This document shows, piece by piece, positions 7,327 through 15,437 of a stretch of DNA of 42,743 bases (its first letter is position 1; each line of letters opens with the position of its first letter). The notes beneath the pieces were generated by a model, which saw nothing but the letters and a program-made list of their open reading frames with translations, was not told the DNA's origin and searched no databases. The translations under genes and the position numbers were made by a program. This DNA comes from an uncultured Holophagaceae bacterium (GTDB taxonomy: Bacteria; Acidobacteriota; Holophagae; Holophagales; Holophagaceae). The stretch covers positions 1 through 42,743 of the forward strand of contig CAIPAY010000052.1 in assembly GCA_903863195.1 (NCBI GenBank), read 5' to 3'.

Positions 7327-8345
7327 CGCTTCCGGACTACCGCTTCATCTCTGCCCCCCTCTGGCTGGTGACGATCCTCCACCTGCTGACCCTGACCCTG
7401 CACCTCGCAGCCATGAGCTGCCTGCTGGGCGGGACCCTGATCGCGCTCTGGGCCGGGGTCCGCAAGCAGTGGTCCGCTCCCGACGCCGCGGGCCTCGCGC
7501 GGGTGCTGCCCGCCGCCACAGCCGCCACGGTGTCCCTGGGCGTGGCGCCCCTGCTGTTCCTGCAGCTGGTGTATCCCAGGCAGGTCTACGCGGCCACCAT
7601 TGTCAGCGGCTGGTTCTGGCTGGCCGTGATCGGGGCCGTGATCATGGCCTACTACGCGTTCTACCGGACCTCCTTCCAGGCCCACCGGACGGGGCAGGTG
7701 AGCCTGGGGCTGCTGGCCCTGGCCGCCCTCGGGCTGCTCTACACCAGCCTGGTCTACAGCTCGGTGTTTGCCCTGGCCGAGCAGCCGGACTTGCTCCGGG
7801 CTCTCTATGCCAAGGATCAGTCGGGCTGGGTCTGGAACCCCGCTCTGGGCGCCTACGGCCTGCGCTGGCTCCACGTGGTGCTGGGCGCCCTCACCGTGGG
7901 TGGGTTCTTCGTGAGTGTGCTGGGGCGGAAGTCACCGGCCATGGCCGCCACGGGCCGGGCGGCCTTCGTGGGCGGGATGGCCGCTGCCGCCGCCATGGGC
8001 TTCCTCTACCTGGTCTCCCTGGACACTTACCTGGGCCCCTACATGCGAACGCCGGCGATGCCCGTCCTGCTGCTGGCCCTGGCGCTCGCGCTCGCGGCGC
8101 TGCACCTCCATTCCCGGAAGCGCTTCGGGCTGTCCGGCCTCTGCCTGTTCCTCTCGCTGCTCGGCATGGTCTACCTGCGCCACGTGCTGCGACTGGTCCG
8201 GCTCCGCGGCAGCTTTGACCTGGCCGCATGGCGGATCGCGCCCCAGTGGTCGCCGTTCCTGCTTTTCCTGGTCTGCTTCATACTCATGCTGGTCGTCCTG
8301 GTCTGGATGGCGAGGCTGTTCTTCAGGTCCGAACCGGACGCCTGA
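7323..8345 (+). CDS. Polytopic membrane partner of the CydA-like cytochrome
   Basis: This 340-residue protein is almost wholly hydrophobic, with about eight or nine transmembrane helices and no c-type haem motif. Its ATG overlaps the stop of the preceding gene (ATGA), and AAGGAGG sits 6 bases before the start, so the two are translationally coupled. The first helix holds two His seven residues apart (TILHLLTLTLHLAAM); further His lie in GLRWLHVVLG and YLRHVLRL. The segment VYAATIVSGWFWLAVIGAVI recalls CydA-type helices, so the protein may itself be a diverged bd-family subunit binding b haem, or a quinone-site subunit. I do not recognise a named family. Its job is inferred from the coupling. 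Confidence 0.7.
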   Translation: MTLPDYRFISAPLWLVTILHLLTLTLHLAAMSCLLGGTLIALWAGVRKQWSAPDAAGLARVLPAATAATVSLGVAPLLFLQLVYPRQVYAATIVSGWFWLAVIGAVIMAYYAFYRTSFQAHRTGQVSLGLLALAALGLLYTSLVYSSVFALAEQPDLLRALYAKDQSGWVWNPALGAYGLRWLHVVLGALTVGGFFVSVLGRKSPAMAATGRAAFVGGMAAAAAMGFLYLVSLDTYLGPYMRTPAMPVLLLALALALAALHLHSRKRFGLSGLCLFLSLLGMVYLRHVLRLVRLRGSFDLAAWRIAPQWSPFLLFLVCFILMLVVLVWMARLFFRSEPDA

Positions 8346-8380
8346 AGCCCCCGATTGAACCCACCCTGAACGGGAGTCCC

Positions 8381-10522
8381 ATGTCATCCCAATCCCTAGC
8401 TTCCCTGACCCTCGCCTTGTTGATCGTGGCGGGTGGCAGCCCGGCCCGCGCCGCCCAACCCCAGACTGCCTCCAAGAAGGACTTCGCAATGCTCGCACCC
8501 TGGAAAGGCCCTTTTGGCGGCGTGCCCGCCTGGTCGAAGGTCAACCCCGCGGACTTCCCCGCGGCCTTCGGCGTGGCCATGCAGGCCCAGCGGGATGCCA
8601 TCCAGCGCATCACCAGTGAGCCCAAGCCCGCGACCTTCGCCAACACGATCCTGGCCATGGAACAGTCCAGCCCGGCCATGGACCGCCTGAATGCCCTCTA
8701 CGGGGTCCACGTGAGCACGCTGAACAAGGGCGTCATCCCCGCGGTCGAGCAGGAGATGTCGCCGAAGTTCGCGGCCTTCGGGGACGAGATCACCCAGAAT
8801 GAGGCCCTCTTCAAGCGCATCGAGGCCGTGCACCTGAATGCCGCCAAGGCCAAGCTCACGCCCGAGCAGAAGCGGGTGACCTGGGTCTACTACACCAACT
8901 TCGTGCGCAGCGGCGCCAAGCTCACCGGCCCGCAGAAGACCCGGCTGCGGGAGCTGAACCAGCGCATGGCCACCTTGGGCACGCAGTTCGGCCAGAACCT
9001 GCTGGCGGACGAGTCGACACCCTACACGCTCATCGAGTCCGAGGCAGGGCTGGCGGGGCTGTCCAAGGACCTGAAGGCCGCCGCGGCCCGGGCCGCCGAG
9101 AAGCGGGGTCTCAAGGGCAAGTGGGTGATCGACAACACCCGCTCCTCCGCCGATCCCTTCCTTTCCTACGCTGAGAACCGGGAGCTGCGGGAGAAGGTCT
9201 GGCGCACGTTCGTGAACCGCGGCGACAACGGCGACAAGACCGACAACAAGGCCGTGGCGGTGGAGATGCTCAAGCTCCGCTTCGAGCGGGCCCAGCTCCT
9301 GGGCTACACCACTCACGCCCACTGGGCGGTGGAGCAGGCCATGGCGGGCACCCCCGACCGGGCCGTGGCCCTGCTCGAAGCGGTCTGGAAGCCCTGTGTG
9401 GCCCAGGTGCGGGCCGATGTGGCCGACATGCAGGCCCTGGTGGCCAAGGAGGGTGGCACCTTCAAGCTGGCCCCCTGGGACTACCGCTTCTACGCCGAGA
9501 AGCAGCGGAAGGCCAAGTACGACCTGGACCTCAACGAGGTCACCCCCTACCTCCAGCTCGACAAGCTCCGCGAGGGCATGTTCTGGACCGCCGGGCAGCT
9601 CTACGGCCTCCGCTTCAGGCAGATCAGCAACGTCGAGGTCCAGCACCCGGACGTCACCGCCTATGAGGTCACAGACGCCAAGGGCGCCCACGTGGGCCTC
9701 TATTACTTTGATCCCTTCGCCCGGGAGGGCAAGCGGTCCGGGGCCTGGATGAGCGAATACCGGCTCCAGACCCACCTGGGCAAGCGGGTGACGCCCATCG
9801 TGTCCAACAACTCCAACTTCGTGAAGGGTGCTCCCGGCCAGCCGGTGCTGATCTCCTGGGACGATGCCACCACCATGTTCCACGAGTTCGGCCACGCGCT
9901 GCACGGGCTGCTGTCCGACTCCAGCTATCCGACCGTCTCCGGCACCAACACGGCCCGGGACTTCGTGGAGTTCCCAAGCCAGATCAATGAGCATTGGTTC
10001 CAGACGCCCGAGGTGCTGAACCGCTTCGCGCTCCACTATCAGACGGGGAAACCCCTGCCCAAGACGATGCTGGACAAGATCAACCGGGCCCGGACCTTCA
10101 ACGAAGGCTTCGCCACCATGGAATACCTGGCCTCGGCGGTCATCGACATGAAGCTGCACATGGCCGGCGGCAAAACCCTCGACATGGCGGCCTTCGAGAA
10201 GGACGAGCTGACCCGGCTGGGCATGCCCGCCGAGATCGTCATGCGGCACCGGATCCCGCAGTTCGCGCACATCTTCAGCGGCGGCGTGGGCGGCTATGAG
10301 GCCGGCTACTACGCCTACCTCTGGAGCGATGCCCTGACCGCGGATGCCTGGCAGGCCTTCCTGGAAGGGCAGGGGCCCTGGGATCCCAAGGTCGCGGCGC
10401 GGCTCCGCAAGGAGATCCTGGCCGTGGGCAACACCAAGGACCCGGCCGAGGCCTTCCGGGCCTTCCGCGGCCGGGATGTGAACACCGACGCCCTCATGCG
10501 GAAGCGCGGCTTCCTCAAGTAG
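8381..10522 (+). CDS. dcp: Secreted M3-family zinc peptidase (peptidyl-dipeptidase Dcp type)
   Basis: This 713-residue metallopeptidase has the zinc motif H501-E-F-G-H505 in TMFHEFGHALHG and the downstream glutamate helix around FVEFPSQINEHW. The length and the C-terminal EAGYYAYLWSDAL segment fit the Dcp/oligopeptidase A group, which cuts dipeptides from peptide C-termini or degrades short peptides. A signal peptide is clear at residues 1-24 (LTLALLIVAGGSPARAA), so it acts in the periplasm or outside. ATG 8381 is preceded by GGGAG; longer in-frame starts upstream would bury the signal peptide and overlap the previous gene. It stands 35 bases after the cytochrome module but has no evident link to it. 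Confidence 0.9.
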   Translation: MSSQSLASLTLALLIVAGGSPARAAQPQTASKKDFAMLAPWKGPFGGVPAWSKVNPADFPAAFGVAMQAQRDAIQRITSEPKPATFANTILAMEQSSPAMDRLNALYGVHVSTLNKGVIPAVEQEMSPKFAAFGDEITQNEALFKRIEAVHLNAAKAKLTPEQKRVTWVYYTNFVRSGAKLTGPQKTRLRELNQRMATLGTQFGQNLLADESTPYTLIESEAGLAGLSKDLKAAAARAAEKRGLKGKWVIDNTRSSADPFLSYAENRELREKVWRTFVNRGDNGDKTDNKAVAVEMLKLRFERAQLLGYTTHAHWAVEQAMAGTPDRAVALLEAVWKPCVAQVRADVADMQALVAKEGGTFKLAPWDYRFYAEKQRKAKYDLDLNEVTPYLQLDKLREGMFWTAGQLYGLRFRQISNVEVQHPDVTAYEVTDAKGAHVGLYYFDPFAREGKRSGAWMSEYRLQTHLGKRVTPIVSNNSNFVKGAPGQPVLISWDDATTMFHEFGHALHGLLSDSSYPTVSGTNTARDFVEFPSQINEHWFQTPEVLNRFALHYQTGKPLPKTMLDKINRARTFNEGFATMEYLASAVIDMKLHMAGGKTLDMAAFEKDELTRLGMPAEIVMRHRIPQFAHIFSGGVGGYEAGYYAYLWSDALTADAWQAFLEGQGPWDPKVAARLRKEILAVGNTKDPAEAFRAFRGRDVNTDALMRKRGFLK

Positions 10523-10549
10523 GTCGCCGCGCCTGGTACCCTGGAAACC

Positions 10550-12394
10550 ATGGCCCTCGAGCTGCTCGCCCCGGCGAAAAACCTGGAACAAGGCACCCTC
10601 GCGCTGCGCTGCGGGGCGGACGCGGTCTACATGGGCGGCCCGCAGTTCGGCGCCCGTCAGGCCGCGGGCAACGAGCTGGCGGACTTCGAGCAGCTGACCC
10701 GGGAGGCCCGGCTCTGGGGCGCGAAGGTCTATGCGACGCTGAACACCCTGCTCTACGACCACGAGCTGGAGGAGGCGCGGCGGCAGGCCTGGAGCTTGTT
10801 TGAAGCCGGCGTGGACGCCCTGATCATCCAGGACATGGCCTACCTGGAGATGGACCTCCCGCCGCTGCCCCTGCACGCCAGCACCCAGGCCGCCTGCGAC
10901 AGCCCCGAGCGGGTGGCCTTCCTCGCCAGCGCCGGCTTCACCCGGGCCATCCTCGCCCGGGAGCTGAGCCTGGACGACATCCGCGCCATCCGCGGGGCCG
11001 CGGACATGGAGCTGGAGGCCTTCGTCTACGGGGCCCTCTGTGTGGGCGAGAGCGGGCACTGCTACCTGAGCGGCGCCATCTGCGACCGGAGCGGCAACCG
11101 CGGCGAGTGCGCCCAGCCCTGCCGCGCGCCCTGGAACCTGGTCGACGGCGCGGGCCGGGTGGTGGTGCGGGAGAAGCACCTGCTGAACATCCGCGACCTG
11201 GACCTCTCTGGGCACCTGGATGGCCTGGCGGAAGCCGGCGTCACGAGCTTCAAGATCGAGGGGCGCCTCAAGGACGCGGACTACGTGAAGAATGTGGTGA
11301 GCCACGTGCGCCGCAACCTCGACGACCTGCTGGCGCGGCGGCCGGAGCTGGCCGCGGCCTCCCTGGGTTCCGTGAGCCGGACGTTTACGCCCGATCCCAC
11401 CAAGACGTTCCAGCGCGGCCTCTCCGCCTACCGCATCGACGGGCAGCGCCGGGCCATGGGCCACGCGGACGCCGGGAAGCACCTCGGCGAGTTCATCGGC
11501 GAGGTGAAATCCATCCAGGGGGACCGTCTGGTGCTGGACTTCACCGTGGACCTGCACCCCGGGGATGGCCTCGCCTTCGCGGACGGCGCCGAGGCCGCCG
11601 GCACCGTGGTCAACGAGGTGGCGGGCCGCCAGGTCTTCGTGCAGGATCCCTCCCGCATCCGCCCCGGCACCCGGCTCCATCGGAACCTGGACCTGCACTG
11701 GCTCCGGGTCCTGCGCGGCGCCAAGGTGGACCGCCGGATCCCCGTGACCGCCACCCTGGACTTCCCGGAGGGCGCTGCGCGGCTGCGCCTGGAGGACCCG
11801 GCCGGATTCACGGCGGGAGCCCAGGCCACCGGCGCCTTCGCCGAGCCCCGGGACGCGGCCGCCACGGCCCAGACCACCCGGGAGGCCCTGGGCCGCCTGG
11901 GGAACACGCCCTTCGAGCTGGCGGAGCTGCACACGCCCGAGGCGCGCTTCGTGCCGGTCAGCGTGCTCAACGCCCTCCGGCGCGAGGCCGCCGCGGCCCT
12001 GGAGGCCCTGCGCCGCGCGCCCCGGGCCCGGGAGGGACGTCGCGCGGCGGCCCCCCAGCTGGCCCCGCTGCCCCATGGAAAGCTGGACTACACCTGGAAC
12101 ATCGCCAACCGCGCGGCCCGGGCCTTCTACGAGCGGGCGGGGGCCGAGGCTCTGGAGCCGGCGGCGGAGCTGCAGGACAGCCTGGATGGTCGCGTGGTCA
12201 TGACCACCCGGCACTGCGTGAAGTTCGAGCTGGGCTGGTGCCGCCTCCACGACAACCCCGAGCCCTGGCGCAGCCTGCCGGAGCCCGAGGGGCCGCTCTT
12301 CCTGGAGAACGGCGCCACCCGCCTGGAGTGCCGCTTCGACTGCCAGCAGTGCCGCATGGAGCTGGTGCTGCACGAGCCCCGGGAGCAGGGGTGA
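10550..12394 (+). CDS. rlhA: U32-family protein, RlhA-type 23S rRNA hydroxylation enzyme
   Basis: The 614 residues begin with the U32 barrel (LLAPAKNLEQGTLALRCGADAVYMGG), carry the Cys cluster C164, C171, C187, C191 in GALCVGESGHC and GECAQPC, and continue into a long DUF3656-like central region and a Cys-rich tail (CRFDCQQCRME). This long form matches E. coli RlhA (YdcP), which hydroxylates cytidine 2501 of 23S rRNA using prephenate-derived chemistry and probably an iron-sulfur centre. The shorter homologue TrhP lacks the central domain. It is therefore probably an RNA-modifying enzyme and not a peptidase, despite the family name. The next gene starts within its stop codon (GTGA), so the two form an operon. 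Confidence 0.8.
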   Translation: MALELLAPAKNLEQGTLALRCGADAVYMGGPQFGARQAAGNELADFEQLTREARLWGAKVYATLNTLLYDHELEEARRQAWSLFEAGVDALIIQDMAYLEMDLPPLPLHASTQAACDSPERVAFLASAGFTRAILARELSLDDIRAIRGAADMELEAFVYGALCVGESGHCYLSGAICDRSGNRGECAQPCRAPWNLVDGAGRVVVREKHLLNIRDLDLSGHLDGLAEAGVTSFKIEGRLKDADYVKNVVSHVRRNLDDLLARRPELAAASLGSVSRTFTPDPTKTFQRGLSAYRIDGQRRAMGHADAGKHLGEFIGEVKSIQGDRLVLDFTVDLHPGDGLAFADGAEAAGTVVNEVAGRQVFVQDPSRIRPGTRLHRNLDLHWLRVLRGAKVDRRIPVTATLDFPEGAARLRLEDPAGFTAGAQATGAFAEPRDAAATAQTTREALGRLGNTPFELAELHTPEARFVPVSVLNALRREAAAALEALRRAPRAREGRRAAAPQLAPLPHGKLDYTWNIANRAARAFYERAGAEALEPAAELQDSLDGRVVMTTRHCVKFELGWCRLHDNPEPWRSLPEPEGPLFLENGATRLECRFDCQQCRMELVLHEPREQG

Positions 12395-13716
12395 GCTCGC
12401 CCTCTCAGGCCGGGGTCCCGCCGCTGGGCCCCTGCGATGTGGTCGTGATCGGAGCGGGTCCTGCGGGACTGCTGGCCGCGGGCCGGGCCGCCATGCTGGG
12501 CGCGCGCGTCCTGCTGCTGGAGAAGATGGAGAAGCCGGCCCGGAAGCTGCGGATCACGGGCAAGGGCAGGGCCAACATCACCAACATGAGGCCCCTGGAG
12601 GAGCACCTCCAGGAGATCCATCCGGAGCCTCGCTTCCTGCGCCAGGCCTTCCAGGCCTTCTTCAATGCCGACCTCATTGCGCTGCTGGAGGCGCAGGGTG
12701 TGCGGACCAAGACCGAGCGCGGCGACCGCGTGTTTCCGGACAGCGACCTGGCCTGGGATGTGGCGGATGCCCTCGTCGCCTGGGCGCGCAGCCAGGGCGT
12801 GGAGCTCGTAACCCACACCCGGGTCGAGGGCCTGCTCATCCAGGACGGCGTCTTTCACGGCCTGACGGTCCAGCGCAAGGGGTCACCCGCCCAGCGGCTC
12901 GAGGCCCGCTGCGGCATCGTGGCCACCGGCGGCCAGTCCTATCCCGCCACGGGCTCCACCGGGGATGGCTACCGCTTCGCCGAGGCCACGGGGCACCGCC
13001 TCGAGCCGCTGCGGCCCTCCCTGGTGCGGCTCGAGACCCGGCCCACCTATGAGCAGGCGCTGGGCCTGACCCTCAAGAACGTGCAGCTGACCCTCTGGAT
13101 CGACGGCCGGAAGCAGGGCGGCGAGTTCGGCGAGGCCGAGCTCACGGCCAAGGGGCTGGGCGGCGCCGCGATCCTGCGGCTGAGCCGGAAGATCGTCGAC
13201 GCCAAGGCCGCGGGCCGGAAGGTGGAGCTGACCGTGGACCTGAAGCCGGCCCTGGACCCGGCGAAGCTCGAGGCGCGGCTGCTCCGGGACCTGGAGGCCC
13301 AGCCCGCCGCCACCTGCAAGAGCCTGCTGCGATCCCTGCTGCCGGCCCCGCTCATCGAGGTCTTCGGCGCGGCCCTGGGCCTGGACCCCGCGGCCCCGGC
13401 GGCACTGCTCCAAGGCGCGAAGCGCAAGCAGCTGCTCCTCCTGCTCAAGGAGCTGCGCTTCGAGGTCACGGGCCACGGCAGCTGGGAGGAGGCCATCGTC
13501 ACCGCGGGCGGCGTGTCCATTCGCGACCTCGATCCCAGGACCATGGCCTCGAAGAAAGTGGCGAACCTCTACTTCGCCGGCGAGGTCCTGGACCTGGACG
13601 CGAACACCGGCGGCTACAACCTCCAGCTCGCGTTCTCCACCGGCTGGCTCGCGGGAGAAGCCGCGTCGCGGCAGGCGCTGGAAAGCACAAGATCAGCCAC
13701 CGATGAACACCGATAA
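12391..13716 (+). CDS. BaiN/HI0933-family flavoprotein
   Basis: This 441-residue FAD-binding protein has the Rossmann motif VVVIGAGPAGLLAAG near residues 17-31, the family signature RKLRITGKGRANITN, and a C-terminal second FAD segment (NLYFAGEVLDLDANTGGYN). These match the HI0933/YhiN/BaiN family, labelled aminoacetone oxidase or NAD(P)/FAD-dependent oxidoreductase; the true substrate is unsettled. I chose GTG 12391 because it overlaps the rlhA stop (GTGA), has a GAGCAGGGG Shine-Dalgarno-like run before it, and places the FAD motif near the N-terminus. The last six codons and the stop lie inside an intergenic inverted repeat, so the C-terminus (TDEHR) is repeat-derived. Confidence 0.85.
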   Translation: MSSPSQAGVPPLGPCDVVVIGAGPAGLLAAGRAAMLGARVLLLEKMEKPARKLRITGKGRANITNMRPLEEHLQEIHPEPRFLRQAFQAFFNADLIALLEAQGVRTKTERGDRVFPDSDLAWDVADALVAWARSQGVELVTHTRVEGLLIQDGVFHGLTVQRKGSPAQRLEARCGIVATGGQSYPATGSTGDGYRFAEATGHRLEPLRPSLVRLETRPTYEQALGLTLKNVQLTLWIDGRKQGGEFGEAELTAKGLGGAAILRLSRKIVDAKAAGRKVELTVDLKPALDPAKLEARLLRDLEAQPAATCKSLLRSLLPAPLIEVFGAALGLDPAAPAALLQGAKRKQLLLLLKELRFEVTGHGSWEEAIVTAGGVSIRDLDPRTMASKKVANLYFAGEVLDLDANTGGYNLQLAFSTGWLAGEAASRQALESTRSATDEHR

Positions 13717-13809
13717 AAGCTGATAAACACCGATAAGAGCATGATGATTTTTTCTTTATCAGCTCTTGATCAGCACTTATCGGTGTTCATCGGTGTTCCC
13801 TCTTTTTTT
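13698..13809. repeat. Composite inverted repeat, also a likely terminator
   Basis: The outer arms are a perfect 19-bp inverted repeat, 13698-13716 against 13777-13795, built on CACCGATGAACACCGATAA. A second perfect 10-bp pair, AGCTGATAAA (13718-13727) against 13755-13764, lies inside. CACCGATAA recurs at 13728-13736. A T-rich run (13802-13809) follows the right arm, so it may terminate the rlhA operon. Units of this look are often dispersed intergenic repeats. The left arm supplies the end of the flavoprotein gene. Confidence 0.75.
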
Positions 13810-13845
13810 ATTTCTCGCTGAGGCATAGCGCCTTCCTCCGTGCAC

Positions 13846-14898
13846 TCAGGGGGCGAAGTCCACACCCAGGGAGCGGCCCGCTTCCACCAGCTGGTCCCAG
13901 GTGGTCGCGTCGATGGGGATGCCCTCGGCCCGGCGCTGGGTGCGGTGGGCCAGCTCGGGCTCGCCGGCCACCAGCACGGGCAGGTCCGGGTCTGCGGGGG
14001 GCGAGGCCTTCACGTGCTCGATGGCGGCGGCCACCTGGGCCTCGAGCCCGCCTGCGCCCGGCAGCTGGGCGGGGTCGATGAAGATCGACAGCATGTTGTT
14101 GGTGATCCGGTCCTTCTCATAGGGCACCGTGGAGACCGTGCCGCCGCCAGTGAAGGCGCCAGCCAGCAGCTCGCACAGGAAGGCCATGCCGTAGCCCTTG
14201 TGGAGGCCGAAGGGCAGGATGGCGCCCCTGGGCTCCGAGTACATCACCGCGGGATCGGTCGTGCCTTGCCCCGTGGCATCGATGAGGGTGCCTTCGGGCA
14301 GGGTCTCGCCCTTGTTGAGGGCCACCCGCACCTTGCCCAGCGCCACTAGGCTGGTGGCGAAGTCCAGCACCACGGCCGGGTGGTCCGCCGCGGCCGGGAC
14401 CGCCACGCAGAAGGGGTTCGTGGCGAAGCGCGCGTCGCTGCCCCGGAAGGGGGCCACCAGCGGGGCGTGACCCACGACGTTGACGAAGTGGATGGAGGCG
14501 AGGCCTTCCGCCGCGGCCTGCTCCGCGTAGGTGCCGATGCGCCCGATGTGGAAGGCCCCCCGGAGCGCCACCAGGGCGATCCCCGTGGCCTTGGCCCGCG
14601 CCATGCCGGCGGCGGTGCCGCGGCGCGCGACGACCTGCCCGTAGCCGTTGCAACCATCCACCGAGAGGATCGCGCCCCCGGCGTCCTCCATCGAGGCCTG
14701 GGCCTTGGGATCCAGCAGCCCGGCGGCGATGGCCCGGACATAGTGCGGCAGCATGCCCACCCCGTGGCTGTCGTGGCCCGAGAGGTTCGAGTCCACCAGG
14801 TGATCCGCCACGATGCGGGCGTCCTCCGGGCTCGCGCCCGTGGCCTCAAGCAGGCGGGTGGCGGCGAGGCGCAGGGGCTGGTGCTGGACCATCTTCAT
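13846..14898 (-). CDS. LDH2-family (malate/lactate/hydroxyacid) dehydrogenase
   Basis: This 350-residue protein belongs to the LDH2/MDH2 fold of NAD(P)-dependent 2-hydroxyacid dehydrogenases, which includes malate, ureidoglycolate and hydroxycarboxylate dehydrogenases such as YbiC/HcxB. Family landmarks are SNLSGHDSHGVGMLPHYVR with the catalytic-region His, the GAFHIGRIGTYAEQAA segment, TNPFCVAVP and LPFGLHKGYGMAF. The exact substrate cannot be read from sequence. A GTG 21 bases further upstream is in frame, but ATG 14898 has GGAGGG seven bases before it and is the better start. It converges on the flavoprotein gene across the inverted repeat and appears monocistronic. Confidence 0.85.
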   Translation of the reverse strand: MKMVQHQPLRLAATRLLEATGASPEDARIVADHLVDSNLSGHDSHGVGMLPHYVRAIAAGLLDPKAQASMEDAGGAILSVDGCNGYGQVVARRGTAAGMARAKATGIALVALRGAFHIGRIGTYAEQAAAEGLASIHFVNVVGHAPLVAPFRGSDARFATNPFCVAVPAAADHPAVVLDFATSLVALGKVRVALNKGETLPEGTLIDATGQGTTDPAVMYSEPRGAILPFGLHKGYGMAFLCELLAGAFTGGGTVSTVPYEKDRITNNMLSIFIDPAQLPGAGGLEAQVAAAIEHVKASPPADPDLPVLVAGEPELAHRTQRRAEGIPIDATTWDQLVEAGRSLGVDFAP

Positions 14899-15437
14899 CG
14901 GGAGACCCTCCAGAGGCACTGGGACCGCCTATGAGCCTACTTGGTTGGCGGCCAGACGCCTCCCCGGGTATTCAGGATCAGAAACGAAACCAGAGATGAG
15001 GGGGATAAATGGGATGGACGGGCATAAGGTCAGTCAGTTGAATCTGGGATGCGAACCGGTGATTTTGGTTCTACCTGGATTTTTGGGAATGCCAACTCTC
15101 CATGGATTCATCCAACTCGTGGGGGAAGAAGAACTACTCTCGCAGAGGGTGCGGAGAGGGCTGAGGTTCGCAGAGAAAAGCGCTAACCCGGAGCCCTCAG
15201 CGCCCCTCCGCTCACCTCGTCTTTTCTCTGCGAGAGTGGTTGCTTTTCCCTGAGCGTGCGGAGAATACACAGGGAGTCGGGGTGGCGTGTCGAGGCTCTG
15301 TCCCCGAAATCCCGGATGAACCTGATTGTTTAGAGGTTGCCTGCTGGCCTGGATGTTTGCTTGACCCGGCCGCGGCGCTGGGCTCCCCTGGAGGCATCCC
15401 TGTCCCAACGTCGACCACTGTTCCCCAAGGCCCGCCC
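14899..15437. other. Intergenic region of about 540 bases with a repeat
   Basis: It lies between a divergent dehydrogenase and MFS gene. About 14985-15125 is less GC-rich than the genes and shows no codon pattern I trust. The stretch 15136-15237 is a composite inverted repeat. The rest (15238-15437) leads to the MFS start with AAGG about 8 bases before the ATG. No RNA gene was recognised. Confidence 0.5.
15136..15237. repeat. Composite inverted repeat of CTCTCGCAGAG type
   Basis: Outer arms ACTCTCGCAGAG (15136-15147) and CTCTGCGAGAGT (15226-15237) are perfectly complementary. An inner arm CGCAGAGAAAAG (15169-15180) also pairs perfectly with CTTTTCTCTGCG (15221-15232), overlapping the same right strand. 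GCGGAGAGGGCTGAGG at 15151-15166 pairs imperfectly with 15192-15211. The result is two near-copies of one unit facing each other. Confidence 0.7.

Noticed and set aside
8396..12373. Very long minus-strand open frame opposite dcp and rlhA
   Set aside because: It is the GC-rich shadow of strongly supported genes, with no domain motif and a skewed Gly/Leu/Arg composition.
11107..12390. Long in-frame upstream extension of the BaiN-family gene
   Set aside because: It overlaps the whole second half of rlhA in another frame and is made of GC-driven Pro/Gly/Arg-rich sequence.
13698..13809. CRISPR array
   Set aside because: Only inverted and irregular repeats, no evenly spaced direct repeats or cas genes.
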